Below, piece after piece: positions 47,446 to 54,681 of a stretch of DNA of 64,000 bases. Source of the stretch: Cryobacterium breve (GTDB lineage Bacteria > Actinomycetota > Actinomycetes > Actinomycetales > Microbacteriaceae). Made by a program: the position numbers and the translations under genes. The notes under the pieces were generated by a model, which saw only the letters and a list, made by a program, of their open reading frames with translations, searched no databases and was not told the DNA's origin. Numbering within the stretch: the first letter of the stretch is position 1; the number at the start of each line of letters is the position of its first letter. The stretch spans positions 2,418,001 through 2,482,000 of the forward strand of contig NZ_CP075584.1 in the NCBI RefSeq assembly GCF_027594785.1, written 5' to 3'.

Positions 47446-47909
47446 GGGTGTTCCCTTCCATTGGGTTGGTTGTGTCGTCTGGGCGGAGGTTAATGTCGTT
47501 TTCGGCACGACTCATCTCAGGCTTATGCCGGTCATGTGCGTCGGATGACTCCGGCAGAATCCGGCCGTTGATGGAGTCGCCGACGAACCGAAGGGTTTCG
47601 ATTTCGGTCGCGCTGAGTTCTCGGACTGGCGCCATCCGTTCGATGGTGATGATCGGGGAGCTGATGTAGCTCCCGGCAATCTGGCTCGGCGACAGGAATG
47701 TGCTGCGTCTCCCGATTTTGACCGGGCCGATGTCGGTGAAGCGGAGCCATTGCCCGTCGGCGTAGAGATGCCGTGCGAGGGCGCCGGGCGTTCGCTTGTA
47801 GCCGCTGAGCCTCCCAGTCCACGAGAATGACAGACCCATGCTCGGTGGTCAGTCGGGTAATCCCCGGCCAACCCTGACTAGCAGGTTCCGGGCCTGGTCC
47901 ATCGTTCAT
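47432..47909 (-). CDS. small unknown protein, paralogue 2 of 3 (one apparent frame error)
   Basis: AAAGGAG lies upstream of the ATG at 47909. Coding GTGGACTGGGAGGCTCAGC should read GTGGACTGGGAGCTCAGC (VILVDWE-LSGYKRTPG); the extra base is at 47810-47811. Repair gives 158 residues with the family pattern (VxxDW ... RTPG ... IGPVKIGRRSTFL) and a longer hydrophilic tail (HDRHKPEMSRAEND). ATGA overlap with the upstream gene. Confidence 0.6.
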
Positions 47910-48232
47910 GGCACGCTCCTTTCGTTGTGAATTTGCGGATCCAGCTGTGTGATCGCCATCACGGTGGTCGTGCGGCGCGAGGTCGCGGCCACGCCGGCGA
48001 CTCCGAGATCGACGATGAGGTGCATTCGCTGACCAACGGAGCAGGCCACGATGCGCAGGATGGGCACTTCTGACCCGTCACGCCGCAGATCGTGATCGTG
48101 ATCGGGATCGTCGACGGTCGGCAAACGGCGCATCACGCCGCGGTCCAAGTCGAGCCAGTAGGTCGACCCCGACTCTGTCTCAATCGCGAATCGTCCGGCG
48201 CTTTCCGCCATCAACGAGCTCATCGCCTGCAT
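47906..48232 (-). CDS. small unknown protein, paralogue 1 of 3
   Basis: A 108-residue protein starting at ATG 48232 (GGAGGG seven bases upstream); the frame is open further but without support. The pattern GSTYWLDLDRGVMRRLP followed by ILRIVACSVGQRMHLIVD matches the next two genes, and its stop overlaps the next start (ATGA). First gene of the tandem trio. Function unknown. Confidence 0.6.
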   Translation of the reverse strand: MQAMSSLMAESAGRFAIETESGSTYWLDLDRGVMRRLPTVDDPDHDHDLRRDGSEVPILRIVACSVGQRMHLIVDLGVAGVAATSRRTTTVMAITQLDPQIHNERSVP

Positions 48233-48596
48233 CCGGCTGCCCTCCGCCCTGGCCCCGTATTGCCGGCAGCCCTCCCCGGAACCGGACATCGACTCTGGGC
48301 GCGCGACAGCACGTCGCATGCGACGTCGGATGCCGCATCGTGCGCGGTCGGCCCTGATGCACTCTCCTGGCTGCTCGGCGCGAGGCCTAAACCGCATGCC
48401 GAATTTCCTGCTGAGTCAGGCATTTCCATTCCTCCGATCCCTCTCGGCGGTCGGTGCGATCGCCGGTGCAGGGACGGTAGCCCGGTCTGAAACGACAGCG
48501 GACCCGTGCCGGAATACACCTTCCGACCCGCCGCCGAGAACCTCCCGCGCATGCCCTATCCGACCCACACACGCGTGCGGGTCGGAAAGGCACCCC

Positions 48597-49238
48597 ATGT
48601 CCGAACCAACCCGACTTGAGCTTCTTCACGCCGACTACGCTCAACTCGAACTCCGCAGCAGGGCGACCCTCACCGCCGACCAGGCGCGGTCCCTGATCTT
48701 CTACAACGCACAACGCGCCTCAGAGGGCGCCGCTGCCGCTACCAACCCTGGTCGAGATGTCATCGCCTGGATCCGAAACACAGAAGCGCTCAGCACCTTC
48801 GTCGCACGAGAATCCCGCATGCCCCGAGAAAATCGCAGACTCCCCAACAGCGCCATCAGCGCCGACGAGAAGAGCCTCGTCAACCGCGTCAGAAATCAAC
48901 GCCGGGCGTTCACTGCCGGACGCCTCTGCACCTACCAGGTGCGCCGGCTCCAGTGCATTCCGGGATTCTCCTTCAAACCCCTCGACGACGCCTGGCACAC
49001 GAGCTACACGGCCTACGTTCAATTCACACGGACACACCGGGACGCCCCGAAACTGAGAAGCGCCGATCCCGCAGAACGCGCGCTCGCCGGGTGGGCGGCA
49101 AAGAACCGGATGGCGTACCACGACGGACGGCTCACGCCGGCGCGGACCGCCCTGCTGAACGACGTCGAATTCTGGAGTTGGGGAGCCCCGACATCGCGCA
49201 GGGTGACCAAGACCCGGCGCGAGCTCGACCACCAGTGA
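48597..49238 (+). CDS. helicase-associated (HA) domain protein without helicase
   Basis: A 213-residue protein with one clear HA repeat at about 140-205 (WHTSYTAYVQFTRTHRDAP ... LAGWAAKNRMAYHDGRL ... LLNDVEFWSW) and a more divergent one before it (SLVNRVRNQRRAFTAGRL ... LQCIPGFSF). HA domains (PF03457) bind DNA and usually follow helicase or restriction domains in actinobacterial proteins; none is fused here. GGAAAGG stands before the ATG. Confidence 0.7.
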   Translation: MSEPTRLELLHADYAQLELRSRATLTADQARSLIFYNAQRASEGAAAATNPGRDVIAWIRNTEALSTFVARESRMPRENRRLPNSAISADEKSLVNRVRNQRRAFTAGRLCTYQVRRLQCIPGFSFKPLDDAWHTSYTAYVQFTRTHRDAPKLRSADPAERALAGWAAKNRMAYHDGRLTPARTALLNDVEFWSWGAPTSRRVTKTRRELDHQ

Positions 49239-49518
49239 GGACCTATACCGACCGTAGGCAGGGTCGGCCTTCAGCGATCCCCTCCGCCGCCTCGGCTCTA
49301 AGTCGAACTCGGGCACGACGGCCGCGTCCACTCCCCAAGCGGGTCCGTGCAGGAATTCAAAGCGCTCGCAGGCGTGGGCAATGCACACAACTGCGGGAAC
49401 ACTGTCCGAGAGATGGCGCGGCTGACTACGCCCGCAGATCCGCCGACCTCTTATCGGCCGCGCGATGACCCGCGGCGCTCAGGGATATGGGAATTCGAAG
49501 GAACGAGAGGAGGTAACA

Positions 49519-49761
49519 ATGGCGACTGACCATGACAAGGCAACGGCTGGCATCGCAGACGGTGGTGAAGCACATCACCTGACGATTCGCCGACCGCGGC
49601 TGGATCGTGACGGCCTCTTCCTCTTCGGCCGACGATACGATTCGCAGTCGGTGACCCTGGGCAGCACCGAACTGCGCGCGCTCGTCCGTGACCGTTGGAT
49701 CGCCGTGGACGTTCTCGGCGAGTACATCCTCTACATCCACATCGATTGGAGCGGGCAATGA
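49519..49761 (+). CDS. small beta-rich protein coupled to a phosphoesterase
   Basis: An 80-residue protein with an excellent ribosome site (GAGGAGG, six bases before the ATG). The C-terminal half (GLFLFGRRYDSQSVTLG ... RDRWIAVDVLGEYILYIHID) faintly resembles the small beta-barrel after the core of Mu/TnsB-type transposases. Its stop overlaps the phosphoesterase start (ATGA). Function unknown. Confidence 0.6.
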   Translation: MATDHDKATAGIADGGEAHHLTIRRPRLDRDGLFLFGRRYDSQSVTLGSTELRALVRDRWIAVDVLGEYILYIHIDWSGQ

Positions 49762-50564
49762 CTGGAGACATGACCTTGAGCACGGACCTCTCGTTGCCTG
49801 GCGAAACGCGCGTTGCAATCGCCGGCGATTGGCACGCGAACACATTCTGGGTCCAACGAGCGATTCCCCTCCTCGCCCGACAGGCACCCGGGATCCGTAC
49901 CATCCTCCACGTCGGCGATTTCGCCTTTTGGCCAGGGCCCGAAGGCCAGAGCTTTCTCGACACTGTCGACTATTGGTGCCGCAGCGCGGGTATCGAGCGC
50001 GTTCTTGTCACGCCAGGAAATCACGAAGACTGGGACCGCCTCGATGCGGAATTCGCGCAGCATCCCGGCGAAGCCGTGCGCTTCAGCAAAGTAGTCTGGG
50101 CGCTCCCACGCGGCTATCGTTTCACCCTCGGCTCGCGCACGCTTCTGTCGTTCGGGGGCGGTGCATCACTCGACTATGCGAGTCGCCGGATTGGGAAAAC
50201 GTGGTGGTTGTCGGAGGCTCCGACAGACGACGACGTCGCGTACGCCATCGCCGGCGGCCCCGTCGATGTGCTCATAACCCATGAGCCGATCAATGGTGGC
50301 ACGGTCGCAGTCGAAATGACACTCGGGTCCAATCCGTTCGGTTGGAGCGACAAAGCCCTCGTCTACGCGGCTGCATCGCGCGACCGCGTAACCAAGGTGT
50401 GGGAGGCCGTGCACCCATCCGTGCTCACCCACGGTCACATGCACCTCGCCGATCAGATCGAACTTGACGATGGTCGCCGCGTTTACTCCCTCGCGAACGA
50501 CGGCGAGGACCGGAACCTGGGGGTGCTCGACCTCATGGATCTGGGGTGGACGTGGGTCGGTTGA
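49758..50564 (+). CDS. calcineurin-type metallophosphoesterase
   Basis: The five metallophosphoesterase motifs are present in order: AGDWHAN (DxH), HVGDFAFW (GD), TPGNHEDW (GNHE), ITHEP (H) and THGHMHLAD (GHxH). 268 residues. Fold and metal chemistry are clear; substrate (nucleic acid, nucleotide or protein phosphate) is not. Coupled to the preceding 80-residue gene and next to defence genes, so a role in nucleotide or DNA turnover is possible. Confidence 0.82.
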   Translation: MTGDMTLSTDLSLPGETRVAIAGDWHANTFWVQRAIPLLARQAPGIRTILHVGDFAFWPGPEGQSFLDTVDYWCRSAGIERVLVTPGNHEDWDRLDAEFAQHPGEAVRFSKVVWALPRGYRFTLGSRTLLSFGGGASLDYASRRIGKTWWLSEAPTDDDVAYAIAGGPVDVLITHEPINGGTVAVEMTLGSNPFGWSDKALVYAAASRDRVTKVWEAVHPSVLTHGHMHLADQIELDDGRRVYSLANDGEDRNLGVLDLMDLGWTWVG

Positions 50565-50626
50565 GGATCGACGGAGATGCGCCTCATTCACGTGATCGTG
50601 AACAGCAACGCACGGTGTACCGCGGG

Positions 50627-51181
50627 CTACGGCTGCCACTTCGCGCGCATGCGCGCGGCCACAGTCCGCGCGCCACTGCCATTCATCCGCCAGCGAGCCA
50701 CAGCTAAGCTCACGTCAAAAGCCTGTGCGACACGAACATCAGGGGCGCCCGCACGAGCAAGCCTTAGCGCGCCGTCGTAAGGGATGAGCATTTCGCCCGA
50801 CAACCAGTCAGCCTCGGCTTCTTGATCTCCGGCGAGACCGCACTTGCGCTCATTGGCCAACGAGATTCCGAAGGAGTGCTCGAGCACTACATGTGCGATT
50901 TCATGACACAGGGTGGTGCGCCGTCGTGCCGCCGGTTGAGCATCGTTCTCGAGAATAACCTGCCCGGTTCCCACGGGGATAAGAGCTCCAGATAGTGCGC
51001 TGCCGTCGGCCTTTAGAAATTCAAGACGTGCGTCGGTACCAAGGGTGCTGAGCTTGATGACATCGATGCCGTAGCTTTCGGCAAACTCGTAAGGATCGAA
51101 CGGCACATGAGCGTCAGCGCCGAGTTCTTCTCGAAGTTCCAAAGCCAACTTCTTGGCCTCGGTCTTGAACCCACGTCGCAC
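50627..51181 (-). CDS. ImmA/IrrE-type metallopeptidase (CapP-like candidate)
   Basis: TTLCHEIAHVVLEH is the HExxH zinc-protease motif of the ImmA/IrrE family and DQEAEADWLSGEMLIP supplies the third ligand Glu/Asp region. 184 residues. It follows an HTH gene by four bases on the same strand, the usual repressor-peptidase pair in which the peptidase cuts the repressor after a damage signal. Placement divergent from a CBASS operon makes it a candidate equivalent of CapP. Confidence 0.85.
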   Translation of the reverse strand: MRRGFKTEAKKLALELREELGADAHVPFDPYEFAESYGIDVIKLSTLGTDARLEFLKADGSALSGALIPVGTGQVILENDAQPAARRRTTLCHEIAHVVLEHSFGISLANERKCGLAGDQEAEADWLSGEMLIPYDGALRLARAGAPDVRVAQAFDVSLAVARWRMNGSGARTVAARMRAKWQP

Positions 51182-51184
51182 AGG

Positions 51185-51550
51185 TCAATCCTTGGCTCGG
51201 GCGCGCTCAACGGTCGCACTTATGACCTGTTCAAGGTATCGGACGTCTGATTCGTTGAGGTCCTTGCGCGCGCGCAGAAGTGGAGCTAGTTGAGCCATCA
51301 GGTCAGGCTCTTGGTCGGCACGTCCGCTGGTCGCGTCTGATGCGAAGAATTGCTCGGCTGGCAGCGCCAACCACCTAACCAACGTCGCGAAGCCGTCTGT
51401 GTCAGGTTTTAATCCATTGCCGAGTCGAGAAAGCAATGACGGGCTGACGCCGATGTCGGCAGCGAGCGAGCGCCAAGACAATTGGCGCTGTTGTCGCGCG
51501 GCGTCAAGAGCGGAGTACAGGAGGGCCGCGTTAATCGTCGTTTTGGCCAT
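51185..51550 (-). CDS. XRE-family HTH repressor (CapH-like candidate)
   Basis: A 121-residue protein with a Cro/CI-type HTH (LSWRSLAADIGVSPSLLSRLGNGLKPDTDGFATLVRW in pieces, about residues 22-60) and a helical C-terminal part. ATG 51550 is chosen; GTG 51556 is close by. The operator-like repeats begin right upstream, so it probably represses itself and the divergent CBASS operon until its peptidase partner cleaves it. Confidence 0.82.
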   Translation of the reverse strand: MAKTTINAALLYSALDAARQQRQLSWRSLAADIGVSPSLLSRLGNGLKPDTDGFATLVRWLALPAEQFFASDATSGRADQEPDLMAQLAPLLRARKDLNESDVRYLEQVISATVERARAKD

Positions 51551-51559
51551 ACCCACAGT

Positions 51560-51577
51560 GTGTCACAGTTGCAACAC
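51560..51577. promoter_or_regulatory. operator-like repeat O1
   Basis: GTGTCACAGTTGCAACAC, an 18-bp imperfect palindrome ending GTGT...ACAC. Shares 12 of 18 positions with O2 39 bases downstream. Lies immediately before the repressor start. Confidence 0.6.
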
Positions 51578-51598
51578 TGCGGCGCACGCGACCCGAGT

Positions 51599-51616
51599 GT
51601 GTTAGAATTGAAACAC
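51599..51616. promoter_or_regulatory. operator-like repeat O2
   Basis: GTGTTAGAATTGAAACAC, an 18-bp near-palindrome built on GTGTT/AACAC arms around AATT. Same orientation and layout as O1. A further half-site GTGGAACACAC follows at about 51627. The set sits between the repressor and the CBASS operon. Confidence 0.62.
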
Positions 51617-51718
51617 AACTTCAGAAGTGGAACACACTCGCCGTTCCAGTTCTGTCGGTGGTTGCGATCAGAGTGGTCGCACTCGAAGTCTTACCCAAGA
51701 CAGTTAGGAGGCCCCCCG

Positions 51719-52726
51719 ATGGCTCACCTCAAGCAGCAGTTCAAAGACGCCTTAGGAATGATCGAACCCAGCGGCGACAAGGCCAACGCGCCCGAGGCCC
51801 ACAAACAGGTGCGCGCCGCTCTTGAAGCAGACCCTGTGCTCGCAGGCTACGGGATCAACCCAGTACTGATCGGCTCCTACAAGAGGAGCGTTTCGATCAA
51901 GCGGATCAAGGACGTCGATGTCTTCGGCAGGATGCCCGACCTGAGTGCCAGCGTCACCGCGACCGAGATTCTCGACCGGTTCTTCAAGGTCCTTAACGCT
52001 GCCTTCGGCCGAGATGCGGCCGGACACCTGCGCACCAAGCGCCAGGATCGCAGCCTCCAGGTATCGTTCCCCGAATACGACCTCTACGTCGACGCGGTCC
52101 CCGCACGCCCTTACGGGGACGGCGAGACGTGGGAGATCCCTCAAAAGGGTGACGCGAATGAATGGGTGCGCACCAACCCGGAGGCACTCACGACCCTCTC
52201 GACATCGATGAACGCGGCGCACAACGAGCTCTACGTACCTACCGTCAAGCTGCTCCGCCAGGCTCGCCGCGCACTCCTCGGGAAAAAGAAACCGGGCGGA
52301 TTCTTCGTGGAGGTCGCCACATACCAGGCATTCGCCAGTGGGCTGGTGACCGGTAATGACCACTCCGAGTACTTCACCTCCGCTCTTGGCGTCGTCAGCA
52401 ACATCTTCGGCGCCTTCGTCGACTACGGGGTGGGCGTCACGGACCCAACTCTGCCCAGCAGCACGATCAGGATCCGAGCGACCGACGACGAACTTCTCGA
52501 CATCAAAAGCAAGTTTGCGGCGGCCGCCGCCGCCGCAAAGGCAGCTCTCTCGGAAGTAGACGAAGGGAAATCAGCTCTCGCCTTCCGTAACTTGCTCGGC
52601 AAGAACGGTGACGACATGGTCGTATTCCCCATGCCGCCTGGATTCAACGAGGACGGGAGCAGGCGTGCGTCAGTGATCATTGCGGCGGAACGCTCTGTCC
52701 CTGCTGGATCTAAGAACTTCGCGTGA
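51719..52726 (+). CDS. CBASS CD-NTase (cyclic oligonucleotide synthase)
   Basis: Nucleotidyltransferase with the active-site pattern IGSYKRSVSIKRIKDVDVF (GS at 52-53, Asp65 and Asp67) and a third acid in LYVDAVPA (near 125), followed by a helical OAS-like C-terminal domain. 335 residues. It would make a cyclic di- or trinucleotide alarm on phage infection. The C terminus ends KNFA, exposed as needed for Cap2-dependent conjugation. AGGAGG precedes the ATG; the stop overlaps the next GTG. Confidence 0.87.
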   Translation: MAHLKQQFKDALGMIEPSGDKANAPEAHKQVRAALEADPVLAGYGINPVLIGSYKRSVSIKRIKDVDVFGRMPDLSASVTATEILDRFFKVLNAAFGRDAAGHLRTKRQDRSLQVSFPEYDLYVDAVPARPYGDGETWEIPQKGDANEWVRTNPEALTTLSTSMNAAHNELYVPTVKLLRQARRALLGKKKPGGFFVEVATYQAFASGLVTGNDHSEYFTSALGVVSNIFGAFVDYGVGVTDPTLPSSTIRIRATDDELLDIKSKFAAAAAAAKAALSEVDEGKSALAFRNLLGKNGDDMVVFPMPPGFNEDGSRRASVIIAAERSVPAGSKNFA

Positions 52727-54198
52727 CGTTGGAAGACTTCTCCGATGGAGTTGCAGCGTTGCGGCAGCACTTCGAAGAAGGTCTCATGAGGTCCGAGTTC
52801 GTCGAGCGCGACGGAGAGTGGATCGGGGACATCACGCATCGCGGCGGGGTGACAACGGTTCGCGTAAAGCTCACGGCACGCTTTCCATTTAGACCCGCGC
52901 GAGTGATTCCTGTTGATGCCGATTCGGTCGTGTGGTCATGGCACCGTGAGATCGACGGTGCACTGTGCCTCGTCGCAGATGACGACCATGAAGACCTCTG
53001 GTGGACCGAGGCTCCCGCCTTCCTCGACCACGTCAAGGCCTGGTTTGACGGCGCCGACGGCGGATGGGTCACGGACAGGCCTGACCTTGACCTCGATCGG
53101 TACTTCGCATCCTCCGATCGCGACGACCGCCTATACGTCTTCGGCGACCTCGGCCCATTGCTAGGTCACCTGGTGAGATTCGACAGAGGAACAAATGGCA
53201 CCATGAGGCTCAGCGGTCTCGGCAAGCGTCCGCGTAGAGGCAAGGTGACTGACAAACAGAGATTTGGATACGTCGCCGACCTCGGTGATGTGACCACGCC
53301 GCCTCGCCAATGGGCGGACATTTCGGCCCTCATCGATCCGAGCGTGGAAATCGACCGCCTCATTTCTGACCGTTCCGTGAGTATCGTCATTCTGCACTAT
53401 CGACGAGGAGAACATGACGGCGCCGTGTTTCTCGAGGTCTGGCCCAATAAGGCGAACGGAATCACAGCACGTCGACTCATAGCTGGCGCTGATACGCCAG
53501 AAGCAAGGACTGCGCGTTCTGGCCCCAAGGCCAGCGCGCTTCGAGGACGAAAGGTCGCGATCGTCGGTGCAGGTGCTGTCGGTTCGTTCGTTGTAGACGC
53601 CCTCGTTCGGAGCGGGGTCGGCCAACTGACGATTGTCGACGGGGACCGAATCATGCCGGGGAACCTTGTCCGGCACCTCGTTGGTCCCGACACCATCGGC
53701 ATGTACAAGCCCACTGCCATCAAAACTTACATTGACCGGCGGTACGGAGCCGGCACTGTTGAAATTGAAGCATGTGACTCATATCTCTTGGCTCCAACTG
53801 AAGCCATCGACCTCCTCACGGAGCACGACCTTGTCATTGATGCCACCGCAGACTTCGCGATCACTGCGATGCTTCGTTCGACCGCCGAGGCAATCGGCCG
53901 CACCGTGCTGTCAGTCGTGATGCAGAACGGCGGAGCTACCTACCGGATTGACGTGCTGCCGTCACTGGACGGTTCTCCTGCCTTGCCCTCGTCGAGCCAG
54001 GCGATGCTGGAACCCGAAAACCTCGTTTATGAGAGCGGATGCGGAAGCCCGATCTCGGCAACACCGCCGGCAGCCGTCATTGAAGCGGCGGCCGCGGCGG
54101 CCAGGCACGCAATAGGGCTCCTGCTGGCCAGTCCGCTAAGCACCGTTGGCGAGGTCAGAGACCTCAGCGGCCAAACGCCCCCGGGCGGCATACCGTGA
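52723..54198 (+). CDS. cap2: CBASS E2-E1 fusion conjugation enzyme Cap2
   Basis: Residues 1-150 are an E2-like domain with the expected WSWHREIDGALCLV segment, whose Cys (about 82) is the E2 active site. From about 275 comes the ThiF/E1 adenylation domain: KVAIVGAGAVGSFVVDALVRSGVGQL nucleotide binding, then DGDRIMPGNLVRH and LVIDATADF, and a candidate catalytic Cys in YESGCGSP (about 441). Cap2 attaches the CD-NTase C terminus to cell targets to prime signalling. GTGA overlaps on both sides. Confidence 0.85.
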   Translation: MTLEDFSDGVAALRQHFEEGLMRSEFVERDGEWIGDITHRGGVTTVRVKLTARFPFRPARVIPVDADSVVWSWHREIDGALCLVADDDHEDLWWTEAPAFLDHVKAWFDGADGGWVTDRPDLDLDRYFASSDRDDRLYVFGDLGPLLGHLVRFDRGTNGTMRLSGLGKRPRRGKVTDKQRFGYVADLGDVTTPPRQWADISALIDPSVEIDRLISDRSVSIVILHYRRGEHDGAVFLEVWPNKANGITARRLIAGADTPEARTARSGPKASALRGRKVAIVGAGAVGSFVVDALVRSGVGQLTIVDGDRIMPGNLVRHLVGPDTIGMYKPTAIKTYIDRRYGAGTVEIEACDSYLLAPTEAIDLLTEHDLVIDATADFAITAMLRSTAEAIGRTVLSVVMQNGGATYRIDVLPSLDGSPALPSSSQAMLEPENLVYESGCGSPISATPPAAVIEAAAAAARHAIGLLLASPLSTVGEVRDLSGQTPPGGIP

Positions 54199-54681
54199 TA
54201 ACGCTAGTGCTCATCCAACCCGTCGCCGCCGACGCAATTGCGTCCGCTGCGAAGTCTGCCGTCCCGCTCGAGACCGGCGGCATCCTCGTCGGTCACCACG
54301 AGGACGACATGCTGGTCATTACGCATGCCATAACTGTCCCGGCGACGTCCGCTTCAGGTTCCCGATACACGAGAGACGATCTGAGTGCGAATGCGGCGCT
54401 CAGCGACTACCTTCTTGACCGCGAGCCCAGCGATCCTGCCGGTTATGTGGGTGAATGGCACAGCCACCCCGCATGTTCCGGCGTCAGGCTCCGTCGATAT
54501 CCGGTCGATACGCGAGATTGCCCACGACATGAACATCGACGTTGCACTTCTCGTGGCCTTCCCAACCGTCGGCGACCGTCTTACGGGTGTCATCGCATCT
54601 CGAACCAGAATGGGGCGCGTGGTCGCACGGAAGACCCCGATTACGGTGATTCCCCTCCCCCTCGATAGGACAGACCCATGA
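54195..54681 (+). CDS. cap3: CBASS JAB/MPN isopeptidase Cap3 (one apparent frame error)
   Basis: JAMM-type metallopeptidase: LETGGILVG supplies the Glu (26) and GEWHSHP the two His (about 91-94). The S-x-x-D part of the motif is only read in frame if one base of GTCAGGCTCCGTC (54487-54488) is dropped, giving VSSVDIRSIREIAHDMN and a 161-residue protein whose stop overlaps the effector ATG. The spacing between HSH and SxxD is then one residue shorter than the classical seven. It would remove Cap2-made conjugates. Confidence 0.83.

Noticed and set aside
49347..49529. 60-residue plus-strand ORF
   Set aside because: No ribosome site, atypical composition, and it overlaps the ribosome site of the better-supported gene at 49519.
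330..54681. Programmed ribosomal frameshifting or true pseudogenisation in the broken genes
   Set aside because: The same added base at the same word in unrelated genes of core metabolism, without slippery heptamers or common downstream structure, is better explained by one sequencing artefact.
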